From contig NEEC01000010.1 of the NCBI GenBank assembly GCA_002189035.1, positions 2,294,001 through 2,358,000 of the forward strand: DNA of 64,000 nt, given 5' to 3'. Position 1 is the stretch's first letter. Every line of letters begins with the position of its first letter. The notes under the pieces are model-generated. The model ran no database searches. It saw nothing but the letters and a program-made list of their open reading frames with translations, and was not told where the DNA came from. Below, piece by piece: positions 1 to 9,898 of the stretch. Made by a program: the position numbers and the translations under genes. The stretch comes from Utricularia gibba. Its lineage: Eukaryota > Streptophyta > Magnoliopsida > Lamiales > Lentibulariaceae.

Positions 1-633
1 CTCCGTTCAAATCGCCGTTGGATGAGGCGATCCTCGTAAACCAGCCGAGCTAAAGTTGTTTTTCCGATCCCTCCCATCCCAACGATGGGAATCACCTCAC
101 GGCTTTTTACGTGACTAGCAATCAGCTCATCCTTATCCAAGAGAGGTGGCTTTCGAATCCGACCACTTTTGGCCGACAATTTTCGGTAAATGAGGTTGAG
201 CGATTTGATTTCAGAGATCGTTGGCTTACCGGGGTGGATTCCAAATTACACCCAGCAGTAGTTACCTTGCAGCTTAACGACTCTAGATCTCGAATAACTT
301 TATCATATCCTCAGTGGAAGCCGCAGACGGCCATTCATCGCCTTCATCCGTAACATCCTCCGCTCTGAGAATTTGATTCACCAAGTACCTGTCTAGAACC
401 TCAGATGCCGCAATGACTGAATCACGAATGTCAAGGGCGATTTGCTCCATCCGTGGATCATCCGGTCCCCGCGGGAGACTTTCGAGAAATTCCAGGAAAT
501 AAAGAGCCTGCCCTTCCAACTCCTCTATCCGCTCCGGATCTATAGAATTAAGCTTGTACTTGTAGCGAAGCTTCAAGGTTTCCAGAAGCTGCAAGAGGGT
601 GAGCAGGGGAATGTAGGCCGAAACAGCAGCCAT
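1..633 (-). pseudogene. NLR copy A, 5' part (coiled coil to P-loop), cut by window edge
   Basis: N-terminal part of a CC-NB-ARC-LRR immune receptor, nearly identical to the complete gene at 6585-9257. The start ATG is at 631-633 (protein begins MAAVSAYIPLL). The P-loop (GMGGIGKTT) lies near 60-90, and the gene runs off the left edge. Two single-base losses relative to the intact paralogue break the frame: near 298-301 (a G lost in the context aac(g)ttta) and near 134 (a C lost in ctt(c)atcc). As given it cannot encode a continuous protein. Because both lesions are lost G/C bases, like those in unrelated genes of this window, an assembly error is possible and the copy may really be intact. The homology to the other copy continues upstream through the promoter to about 900, so this is a segmental tandem duplicate. 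Confidence 0.85.
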
Positions 634-1844
634 AAGATTAATGGCGAGACGGCAGTATTCCGGTACTTCTAAAAAGAGAGAAAACAAAGGTCGTCGATCG
701 GGACAAGATCTGCAAGCAAAGGAAGACCATACAAACTTTTCTTGTTTGATCCACACGGGAAAGGAAGAGAGGCAAACCTGTCAACATTCACGGCATGACA
801 AATAATTGCAAGCTCGACGGAGTGCCGCAGACAGGGAGCAGTGTTGGTGGATGAGGCTGTTTCGTACGCTCATTTGCACGCGGCTCCTGATTTTGATGGA
901 TCATGGGTAGGTAATTTGTAACCATATTCATAATAAAATATAAAAAATATATATTTTTCGATGACAATGAATATAACGTATTATTAAAATAATGATAATT
1001 ATAATGTTAAACTGCTTTAATTGTGTGAGATTTTATGACTAATATATAAAAATATTTAAAGAAAATTAGTTTATATAAAAATGAAGAATTTAATAAAACT
1101 TAAATATATTTTTGAAAAATAATTTTCAGAAAGATAATTAATTATCTTATATTCGATAAAAGTAAATATAAAAATCATCAAATACAACTATAATAAAATT
1201 AATAGGGTGAAATTTTTCACAAAATAAGTTGTAATAGTACTTTATGAATCATGGAAGCATATCTAATTCGTTGCATGTTATAGAAAAATGTATATAATGA
1301 ATTGTTTTTCAAATTTTATAACTATAACTAGTTATATTTAGCTATTTTAATTGAAAAAATTTAAAACAATTATTATTGTACATTGATTAAAATGTGTTAT
1401 TTTATCTGATAATATATATTTTATTGATATTTTTAAGTCATAAAATTAGTATGTTTAATAATAAAATTATATATTTTAATTATAATTTTTAATATTTTTT
1501 AATTGTATTATTATTTGTATTTTATGTATAATATAGTTTAAATTGATGATTTAATTTATATTGTGATTTACAATATTTTTAAAATATTACTAACAACTCT
1601 ATAGATAAAATTTAACTAATTTATAAGAACAAGTCCATGAATACAAGATACAAGAATGAAATATGATTGATATTCAATTGTTTACAATCGATAAGTATCA
1701 AGAACAGTATAATAATTTTAAAAAATAGAAAAAATGAGACAAAATCCTAAAAGGAGAGTGAGAAAGTAAAAATAAGATTACTTTTTAGAGGAAAAATCTC
1801 CAAATTCACCCTTTAAGTTTGCACACCACATAGGAGCAAAATTG
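634..1844. other. Duplicated NLR upstream region, then AT-rich DNA
   Basis: From 634 to about 900 the sequence matches the upstream region of the complete NLR (9258-9545), with shared blocks such as the stretch starting tcaacattcacggcatgac at 781 and 9426. It is therefore a duplicated promoter/leader. From about 900 to 1805 the DNA is very AT-rich, with no coding potential that I can see. Confidence 0.6.
1807..1844 (-). pseudogene. NLR acidic-tail remnant left of the MULE
   Basis: On the minus strand this short stretch reads NFAPMWCANLKG. That is a degraded match to the SFARMWANLKG motif in the acidic tail of the complete NLR (plus-strand 6748-6785). It abuts the left end of the MULE, and the matching partner sequence resumes to the right of the element at 6059. 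This supports insertion of the transposon into the tail of an NLR copy. The match is short, so this is tentative. Confidence 0.5.
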
Positions 1845-2173
1845 AGGAAAATTCTATGAATAACTGTGTTTTGGGGAATTCATTCCCACTTCTAACTATT
1901 TTTGTCTTTTAGTGTAAATAATACTTTTAATTATTACTTTTTCTACCTCAACTTTATTAATGTTTCTCATATTGACTCATAATTTTACATTTTTTTACCA
2001 AATCTTTCCATATTAATTAGTTTATTACCTTTTTACCCATTTTTTTATTTTATTCCTTCTACCCTACCCAATCCCTTCGCGCTTACGTTGCCACCTGCTT
2101 CTCTTTCACTTCCCCCTTTGTTTTCTTCACATCTCTCGGCAATAAAAATCCATCTTTTCACATTTTTTACCAA
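1845..2173 (+). repeat. MULE left terminal inverted repeat
   Basis: Closely matches the reverse complement of 5719-6058, including the landmark stretches for ctttttctacctcaactt and gccacctgcttctctttcac. The match fades after ttttttaccaa at 2173. It lacks the internal duplication seen in the right repeat. Confidence 0.85.
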
Positions 2174-2308
2174 TGTTGGGTCATTAAATCTTTAAATCAT
2201 GTTTGTTGAATCTCTTTTTTTACTATCTCAAATTTTGTTTACGTAACTGTCTGAATAGATATGATTTGAAGGCTATGAAATCTGTTTGTTTTTAAAACTT
2301 CAATTTAA

Positions 2309-5157
2309 ATGGATGCTACAATGGCCACGGCAAAGATGTTTTTGGGGGGGGGGGGGGGGGGGGGAATTATTAGTTCAAATGAAATGGTATATTATGATAC
2401 GCCCCCTAAATATGTGATACAGTTGCCGAGAGATGTGAGAGCTTCCTATCTTTGCTCCACTATTTGCTCATTTATGCAATTACCAAGTATTATTAATTGT
2501 ATCAATGTTTATGTGAATTATATTGACTTGGATGAAAGTGGTGGAATAAAATGGTTTTATCATCCATTAGTTTTCAATGACAGTTATTTAACATCATTTT
2601 TTCAACAAAATCGTTTGTTAGAGAATATTGATTTTTATATCATTTCTAAACCATCGTTTACCAGTTTATTAATAAGCTTAAATATAGAAGAAGCAGGTAC
2701 TACTTATGCTCTTACTATGATTTTATGGTTTCAAAATTGAAACTATTGCACTATAATGTTTAGATAAATGATATAAAACATTTGCTTTTCTTTGCATTGA
2801 AAAGTTGAAATGGAAGGTGTATAGGGCGATGGTGTTGATCCAAATGGAGAGAGAAATAATAGAGACTATAATACAAATTATGGTATGTTTATAAAATTTA
2901 TTTTATTTTAACATATGATATATTTTGCTGATTTTTGTACTTTAATATAATTTTGTTTATGTAGAGCTTGAGGGTTTATCTATTGATGGCAACGGTACAA
3001 TGTTTAATCAATATATTAGTGATGATGATCTTGATTTAGAATTTGATGTTCACATAAGCGAGTATGAGGGGCCAGATTCAGTTAATGAGGATGACATTTT
3101 ATGGGATAGTGACAAAGCCTCTGATTGTGATAATGAAATTGAGTGTGAAGCAGATATACTTACTGATCCATCACCTACCGTTGATTCTTTTGTGAAATCT
3201 ACTAGATGGATTATTTTGATGGGCGTGCTGGTAAACCTCACAAAAAGCATATTTCAAGAATAAAGAACAAATGAAAGAAGCTTTATCTTTTTATGTAGTC
3301 CATATCTTGAAGCATCCCTTTCTTGTCTACAAAAGTAGTAATTTGGAATATGAAGTTCGTTGTTGTCAAAAAAAGACTGATGTGAAATGCATGTGGAGAG
3401 TTAGAGTGATATACAAGGTTACACAATTTTGGACAATAAGCATGTATCTTCACATTTGCTTTACTAGAAATACACGATCACACTTCATTTTAGAAGTTAT
3501 TATTGACCAAATCAGAAAAGATCCTGTACCCTGTGGTTGATGTGACGTCGACGATAGAACGTCAATTTCATTTTGAAGTTACGTATAAGAAAGCTTTGCT
3601 TGCTATTAGACATGCAATAAAGAAGTTATATGGTATATGAGAAACTTCAGTTTTCCAATTACCATTATATCTAGCAGAGATCAAGAAAGCAAATCCAGGT
3701 AAAACATTTGTATGCATAATGTGTTTTTAATTCTATTTAAAAAAATTTATTTAGATGATTTGATACCTTTTGTTTTTAACTTATAGGTACTATTGTGAAA
3801 TATCAATATTACAATTGTGATGATGGTAATCACATGCTGCATTATGTATTTTTCACATTTGCACCTTGCAGAGCTGTTTTCGAACATTGTTGTCCTATTA
3901 TTAGTGTTGATGCTACACATTTGTATGCAAAATATCGACACAAGCTCCTTGTTGCTTGTACAAAAAATGGTGATAATGTTATAATTCCGTTGACATTTGC
4001 TATTGTTGAGGAGGAGTCCCATGACTCTTGGCTTTGGTTTTTTGAACATGTAGTTCGATATGTTATGATACAGATGCGTAAAACTTGTCTTATATCAGAT
4101 CGACATAGTGGCTTGTGTTCTGCAGTTAAATGTATTCCAGCATTTAATGAACTGGAGGGTGCTCATCGCTATTGTCTACAACATTTATGTTCGAACTTCC
4201 GAAGTAAGTATAGATCAAACTCCCTATGTGACTTGTTTTGGGCAGCAGCATTAGCATCACAGAAATCAAAGTTCAAGACCTTCATGAGTAAGATTAAAGA
4301 TCAAAATGAGGAAGCATATGAATATCTTGCTAGAATACCTCCAAAAAAGTGGACTTTTGCATATGATAAAGATTATAGGTGAAAAATGTGTATATGTTTG
4401 AATTTAAATTTATGAGATTGGTTTCTAACATTTGTCTTTTTTATATTCTTTAGATGCGGTGTACAAAGCACAGCATAGTTATGTAAGAGTCTATGAATAA
4501 TGTGTTGTGTGAAGCACGATGGCTTCCTATCAAAGCTCTAGTTGAAGCTATTTTTTAGCAATGCGTTTTGATTTTTATCCGAAATAGAAAGAAAGTGAAG
4601 TCATTAATCAAGAAAGGTCAGAATCTTTCTACTTACAGCATTGAGACCTATCGAAAATGGGATGAAAATTCAACTACTCATATGGTAAAGGAATATAATG
4701 AAGAAGAGCAGATAGCAGTTGTGATACCAAGAAGCAAATGTAAGCGAGATACTGCAACTTATACAATTTGTTTGAAAATGAAGACATGCACTTGTGGAAA
4801 ATGGATGCAATATTTGATTCCGTGTTTACATGCTATTCAGGTTCAATTTTTACTTCTAGTATAATATGTTTAGATTAATTTAATCAACTATTTATTATGT
4901 TTTCTTAGGTTTTCAAAAAATACGGTGGAGATACAAGGGAGCATATTTCTCATTATTATCTAACAAGGACACTTGCAATGGTATACTTCAAGCAATTCAA
5001 GCCCCCCGTACCCGAGGACAAATGGGGACCTACAGCTTTTTACCTTGTTCATAACCCTGCATGTTTTGTGAAGAAAAAAAAGGGAGATCGTGATCGGATA
5101 ACACCATATGCAAGCTACATGGATAGAAAACATCGAAAGAAAAGAGTTCAGATATAG
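2309..5157 (+). pseudogene. MULE transposase (degenerate)
   Basis: Several exon-like blocks in order. 2309-2700 is an N-terminal block with a poly-Gly stretch. 2965-3263 is acidic (FNQYISDDDLDLEF...). 3271-3540 is a Mutator DNA-binding region with a C-x-C/W-R pattern. 3795-4382 is the MULE catalytic domain, with Asp in SVDATHLY, a PLTFAIVEEESHDSWLWF block, the second Asp in LISDRHSG, and an HRYCLQHLCSNF motif. 4568-4864 is the SWIM finger CTCGKWMQYLIPCLHA. A C-terminal exon ends at 5155-5157. An in-frame stop interrupts the conserved block near 4556-4558 (AIF then stop then QCVL), and the region 3540-3640 is also interrupted. It is therefore unlikely to make full-length transposase. Confidence 0.8.
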
Positions 5158-5718
5158 ACTCATATGTGGTGAATTTTATGGAAATATAAGGTACATGTAA
5201 TAGAATTATGGCAGTGTTTTTCTAATTGAAATATTTTAATATGCATGATGATCTAATATTTTTTGCTGAAAATTGATCTTTAAATTTCTATTATATTGAA
5301 GGGTTTAGTTTGTGGATTATATTATTGATTGTTAGAAGTTTTAATAATTTGTTACGTTCGAAATTGTTTGGTTTTAATAACATGATGTTTTGCATATTCT
5401 ATTGTAAATATGATTATATGAATTTTAATAGTATATAATAAATTATAAAATTTGAAACTTCATTTATTATCTTATTTTCTAAAATAAAAATTACAAATTA
5501 TTCTTCACATAAGTGCTATTACAATATTATTATTTGTAAGTAATTATGTAATTATGAATAATTATTAGTTGCATATATTAATTATATTTTATAATATAAT
5601 ATTATCAATTTTATAAAGAAAAGAGGGAAAATCTAAAAAGCCGGGAGGAATTGGGTAAGGTTGAAAGAATAAAATAAAAAATGAGTACAAAATAATAAAA
5701 TAATGAATATGGTAAGAT

Positions 5719-6058
5719 TTGGTAAAAAATATGAAAAGATAGATTTTTATTGTCGAGAGATGTGAAGCAAACAAAGAGGAGAAGTGAAAGAGAAGTAGGT
5801 GGCAACGTGAAGGAAGCACGACCCGGAGGGATTGGATAGGGTAGAAAAAATAAAATAAAATAATAGATAAAAAAGTAATAAACTAATTAATATGAGAAGA
5901 TTTGGTAAAAAAATGAAAAAATATGAGTCAATATGAAAAACATTAATAAAATTGAGGTAGAAAAAGTAATAACTAAAAGTATTATTTACACTAAAAGATA
6001 AAAATAGTTAAAAGTAGGAATGAATTCTCCAAAACACAGTTATTCATGGAGTTTTCCC
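5719..6058 (-). repeat. MULE right terminal inverted repeat
   Basis: Inverted partner of 1845-2173. A stretch of about 85 bp at roughly 5646-5730 resembles 5827-5918 (both run from a ggattgg/ggaattggg box to agatttggtaaaaaa). The inner part of the right end is therefore partly duplicated in tandem and longer than the left end. Confidence 0.85.
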
Positions 6059-6571
6059 AACAAAACCGTCATCTTCTTCTTCTCCATTATGGAATTCTTC
6101 TTCTTCATCATCCTCGTCTTCTTTCTCTTCATCACCATCTTCTCCTTCCTCTTCTCCATTATGGAATTCTTCTTCTTCGTCACCTCCATCGTCTTCTTCT
6201 TCTGGCCATCCAAATCAATGGTTATACAGAGTTGGTAATTTCCTGATCTCCCTTGATGCTTCAGTATCCCCTTTCTGGAGTGCTCAATGTCTTCCAAGTT
6301 AACTACCTTGCTCATTGAATCCTCCGATGTACAGAAACAGAGGCCTCAGGCGAATAGGCAAGTAGTCATGACTCCAGCTCAGTACCCTTCTGCTGTACTC
6401 ACTGTCTTCCAAGTTAACCAAAGATGCCACATCTTTGGAACCCAGAAACTGTGGTCCAGTACTCACATGACTTGGAGAGCAACCCAGAACTTGTGGTGAT
6501 TGCCAGAGGGAGCCCTGTGCAAGTCTCTGATATTTCCTTTCCAAGAGTCTCCAGCTTATTAAACATACCAC
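6059..6571 (-). pseudogene. Scrambled NLR remnant (NB-ARC pieces joined to acidic tail)
   Basis: Minus-strand pieces of the same NLR family in the wrong arrangement. 6300-6571 encodes SKDVASLVNLEDSEYSRRV followed by YDYLP-like and LFLYIGGF segments (late NB-ARC). Immediately after it, 6230-6315 repeats SKVVNLEDIEHSRKG and jumps directly to ILKHQGRSGNYQL, which in the intact gene lies about 350 residues later. A K/E/D-rich tail then runs to the MULE at 6058. At least one large internal deletion and a partial duplication are needed to explain this. It lies just downstream of the stop of the complete NLR. Confidence 0.75.
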
Positions 6572-6584
6572 CGATCATCACACA

Positions 6585-9257
6585 TCAGTTGTTGCCACCA
6601 ACCTCCTCTTCAAGATCATAGATCTCCACCTTACTCCTTAACTTTGCCCATATTCGAGCAAAACTCCCCTCCCCCTTCTCGTCTTCTTCTTCTTCTCCGT
6701 CATGGTGTTCCCCTTCTTCATCATCATCATCCCCATCTTCCTCTTCACCCTTTAAGTTTGCCCACATTCGGGCAAAACTATCATCATTATCTTCCTCTTC
6801 TTCATCATCGTCGTCCCCGTCTTCCTCTTCATTCCCATCGTCGTCTTCCTCTTCTCCGTCATTGTAGTCTTCTTCTTCTTCTTCTTCATCTCCATCCTCT
6901 TCTTCTTCATCCTGGTCTTCCAAATCAATGGTTAGACGGAGTTGGTAATTTCCTGATCTCCGTTGCTGCTTCAGTATCCACTTCGCTCTCTCAACAACAT
7001 CGTTGTGACAATCAGTCAATTGAATTTCTGTCAAAGTGTCGATATTTTTCAAACCTCGTGGGATCTCATGCAAACCCCACACCTCAAGAATCTCTAGCTG
7101 GGGGAAGTGAATATCCGACCCCTTTCGCCAGTACTTGCACAGCTTAATGATTTCCAAAGATTTCAATCTGCGAAATCCACCTTCAATCGGCGTCCACCCA
7201 CGACCAAGATATTTACTACTGTAGCTGGACACCTCCAGTGCTTCAAGATTAGGCAATGCCCCAAATCCATTCACTTGGCTGCAACTGATTCGGCAATCAC
7301 GCAAACGCAGCACTTTCAGTGACTCCGGGAAACTAAGATGCTCAATATCCCGCGCATTAACCAACATTAGACTCTCTAATTGTGAGGGGAGTGCCACATT
7401 GTTTAAATCTCTTGAGCCGCCTAGAGATAGATGCTTCACATTCGGCATTGCATCAGCCATCTCTCTCGTACACTCATCAGATTTAAGTTCACGAAGGCGC
7501 TCAAAAACAGTGGAGAGTTTCCTTTCATTCACAGGAAAGCTATTGGTCCACAGCTCCAGTGATGAAAGCTGCGGCCAGCTCCATATTTCAGAAACAAGGA
7601 ACTCCATCCCCGTAGCTTGTGTATCATCGAATTTCTGCATGTTCCATAACGCAGAACCAAGTGAAGAAGCCTCCTCGCTCTTATCAGATTTACTACAGCT
7701 TCCACATAACTGGATATCACGCACAAGATAACATGATCCTTTCGAATTCAGGGTGCACTTGGTGCACCTACCCACCAGATCAGAAAACAGTTTTCTGGTG
7801 CTGATCTCTTTCAAGCAAAGATCCCGCAAAAGATCGTGTATCCCCAGATTGATTATTTGCCCAATCTCTTCCCAGGTTCGAATAAAAATTAAGTTTGTAT
7901 GAATAAGCTCGATCGTGTACTCCAATGCAGCCTCTTCGATTCGTCTGCCTTGTATTGGTCTCACAAGCGCAAAGGCAACCAGTGCATTAATCAAATCATC
8001 CAACAGAATGAAAACGTCTTCCTCATAGAATCCTCCGATGTACAGAAACAGGGGCTTGAGGCGAAGAGGCAAGTAGTCGTAACTCAAGCTCAGAGCCCTT
8101 CTGCTGTATTCATTGTCTTCCAAGTTAACCAAAGACGCCACATCTTTCGAAACGCTGCTCCAGTACTCACATGTCTTGTCCGACCTGGAGAGCAACCCAG
8201 CAATGGTGGTGATTGCAAGAGGGTGCCCTCTGCAATTTTCCACTATTTCCTTTCCATAGGCCTCGAGCTCAGTAGGGCAGCACATGCTGCCGAACACTCG
8301 ATCACAAAACAATTCCCAGCTTTTTTCTGGATCAAGAAAGTCGACATTGTAAGCCTTGGATGATCCTAAACCAGCAGCAAGTTGCCAGTCTCTTGTCGTC
8401 ACGATAACTCGACTTCCCTGGTTATCGTCGGGAAGATATTGTCTCAAAGCCTCCCATGCTTTCAGATCCCACATATCATCCAACACAATCAAATACCTGA
8501 AACCTTTTAAACTTTGATACAGATCGGTTCCCAAATCCCTAATGCTGTCACAACCTAAGCCTCCCAGAATACCTTGGAGTATTCGCAGCAAATCGTATTC
8601 TTGTGATACCGTAACCCAATAGCTCCGTTCAAATCGCCGTTGGATGAGGCGATCCTCGTAAACCAGCCGAGCTAAAGTTGTTTTTCCGATCCCTCCCATC
8701 CCAACGATGGGAATCACCTCACGGCTTTTTACGTGACTAGCAATCAGCTCATCCTTCATCCAAGAGAAGTGCCGTTCGAATCCGACCACTTTTGGCAGAC
8801 AATTTTTGGTAAATGAGGTTGAGCGATTTGATTTCAGAGATCGTTGGCTTACCGGGGTGGATTCCAAATTACACCCAGCAGTAGTTACCGTGCATCGGGC
8901 CGCCTCTAGATCTTGAATAACGTTTATCATATCCTCAGTGGAAGCCGCCGACGGCCATTTATCGCCTTCATCCGTAACATCCTCCGCTCTGGGAATTCGA
9001 TTCACCAAATGCCTGTCTAGAACCTCAGATGCCGCAATGACTAAATCACGAATGTCAAGGGCGATTTGCTCCATCCGCGGATCATCGGGTCCCGGCGGGA
9101 GACTTTCGAGAAATTCCACGAAATAAAGAGCCTGCCCTTCCAACTCCTCTATCCGCTCCGGATCTGCAGAAATAAGCTTGTACTTGTAGCGAAGCTTCAA
9201 GGTTTCCAGAAGCTGCAAGAGGGTGAGCAGGGAAATGTAGGCGGAAACAACAGCCAT
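6585..9257 (-). CDS. CC-NB-ARC-LRR immune receptor with long acidic tail (NLR1)
   Basis: Intronless, 890 aa, start ATG at 9255-9257. Order: an Rx/R1-like coiled coil (residues 1-150); NB-ARC with P-loop GMGGIGKTT near 186-194, RNBS-A YWVTVSQEYD, kinase-2 YLIVLDDMWD near 260, RNBS-B GSRVIVTTRD, a GLPL position reading GHPLAITTIAGLL, and the MHD position reading IHDLLRDLC near 474. About 250 residues of irregular LRRs follow. The last 120 or so residues are a run of Asp/Glu broken by two related motifs, SFARMWANLKG and SFARIWAKLRSK. The family senses pathogen effectors in the cytoplasm and triggers immunity. The GHPL and IHD variants are substitutions within known variation. Upstream DNA is duplicated at copy A, suggesting similar regulation. 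The function of the acidic tail is unknown. Confidence 0.93.
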   Translation of the reverse strand: MAVVSAYISLLTLLQLLETLKLRYKYKLISADPERIEELEGQALYFVEFLESLPPGPDDPRMEQIALDIRDLVIAASEVLDRHLVNRIPRAEDVTDEGDKWPSAASTEDMINVIQDLEAARCTVTTAGCNLESTPVSQRSLKSNRSTSFTKNCLPKVVGFERHFSWMKDELIASHVKSREVIPIVGMGGIGKTTLARLVYEDRLIQRRFERSYWVTVSQEYDLLRILQGILGGLGCDSIRDLGTDLYQSLKGFRYLIVLDDMWDLKAWEALRQYLPDDNQGSRVIVTTRDWQLAAGLGSSKAYNVDFLDPEKSWELFCDRVFGSMCCPTELEAYGKEIVENCRGHPLAITTIAGLLSRSDKTCEYWSSVSKDVASLVNLEDNEYSRRALSLSYDYLPLRLKPLFLYIGGFYEEDVFILLDDLINALVAFALVRPIQGRRIEEAALEYTIELIHTNLIFIRTWEEIGQIINLGIHDLLRDLCLKEISTRKLFSDLVGRCTKCTLNSKGSCYLVRDIQLCGSCSKSDKSEEASSLGSALWNMQKFDDTQATGMEFLVSEIWSWPQLSSLELWTNSFPVNERKLSTVFERLRELKSDECTREMADAMPNVKHLSLGGSRDLNNVALPSQLESLMLVNARDIEHLSFPESLKVLRLRDCRISCSQVNGFGALPNLEALEVSSYSSKYLGRGWTPIEGGFRRLKSLEIIKLCKYWRKGSDIHFPQLEILEVWGLHEIPRGLKNIDTLTEIQLTDCHNDVVERAKWILKQQRRSGNYQLRLTIDLEDQDEEEEDGDEEEEEEDYNDGEEEDDDGNEEEDGDDDDEEEEDNDDSFARMWANLKGEEEDGDDDDEEGEHHDGEEEEDEKGEGSFARIWAKLRSKVEIYDLEEEVGGNN

Positions 9258-9898
9258 AACCTTAATGACGAGATGGCAGTATTCCGGAATCCGGTACTCT
9301 TAAAAAAGAGGGAAAACAAAGGTCGTCGACGCCAACTTTTCCTGTTTGCACGACCTGCAAGCAAAGGAAGACCATACAAACTTTTCTTGTTTGATCCACA
9401 AGGGAAGGGAAGAGAGACAAACTAGTCAACATTCACGGCATGACAAATAATTGCAATCTCGACGGAGTGCCGCCGACGGGCAGCACTTTTGGTGGATGAG
9501 GCTGTTTCGTACGGTCATGTGCACGCGGCTCGTGGTTTTGATTGAACATGGTTTATTAATTTGTAACCTTATTTATAACATAATATTAAAAAATATTTTT
9601 TTCAATGGCAAAGAATATTAAATATTATTAAAAAATGAAAATTATTTGATAATTATACATAATAAATTGTTTCGAAAATTTTATAGTTATAACTAGTTTT
9701 ATTAAAAAAAGTTTACTGGTAAAAAAAAATATAGTACTACATATCAATCATTATTGTGCATATAATTAAAATGTGTTATTTTATCATAATGTAATCTTTG
9801 ATGTTCTACTGAACATGTCCAGAACAAATGAAAGTTAGTAGGAATGTGAATGTGAATTTGAATTTGAATTTGGAAGAATTTCATGTAAATATTGCAAG
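9258..9898. other. NLR1 upstream region and AT-rich spacer
   Basis: Proximal 290 bp is shared with the upstream region of copy A (634-900). The rest is AT-rich and includes a short imperfect repeat gaatttgaatttgaatttg near 9853. No gene seen. Confidence 0.5.

Larger units (their letters stand above)
1845..6058 (+). mobile_element. Mutator-like DNA transposon (MULE) with long terminal inverted repeats
   Basis: A 4.2 kb element bounded by about 330 bp inverted repeats (1845-2173 and 5719-6058). The ends read AGGAAAATTCTATGAATAAC on the left and, reverse-complemented, GGGAAAACTCCATGAATAAC on the right. It encodes a MULE transposase with the DDE core and a SWIM zinc finger. Flanking 9-mers gcaaaattg (1836-1844) and acaaaaccg (6060-6068) agree at 6 of 9 positions, all differences being transitions, as expected for an old 9-bp target duplication. 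The insertion site is the acidic-tail region of an NLR copy on the minus strand. The transposase frame is broken, so the element looks defective. Confidence 0.85.

Noticed and set aside
6020-7147. Plus-strand Leu/His/Phe-rich frames over the NLR tails
   Set aside because: Antisense translation of Asp/Glu repeats (ctt/cat runs), not real proteins.
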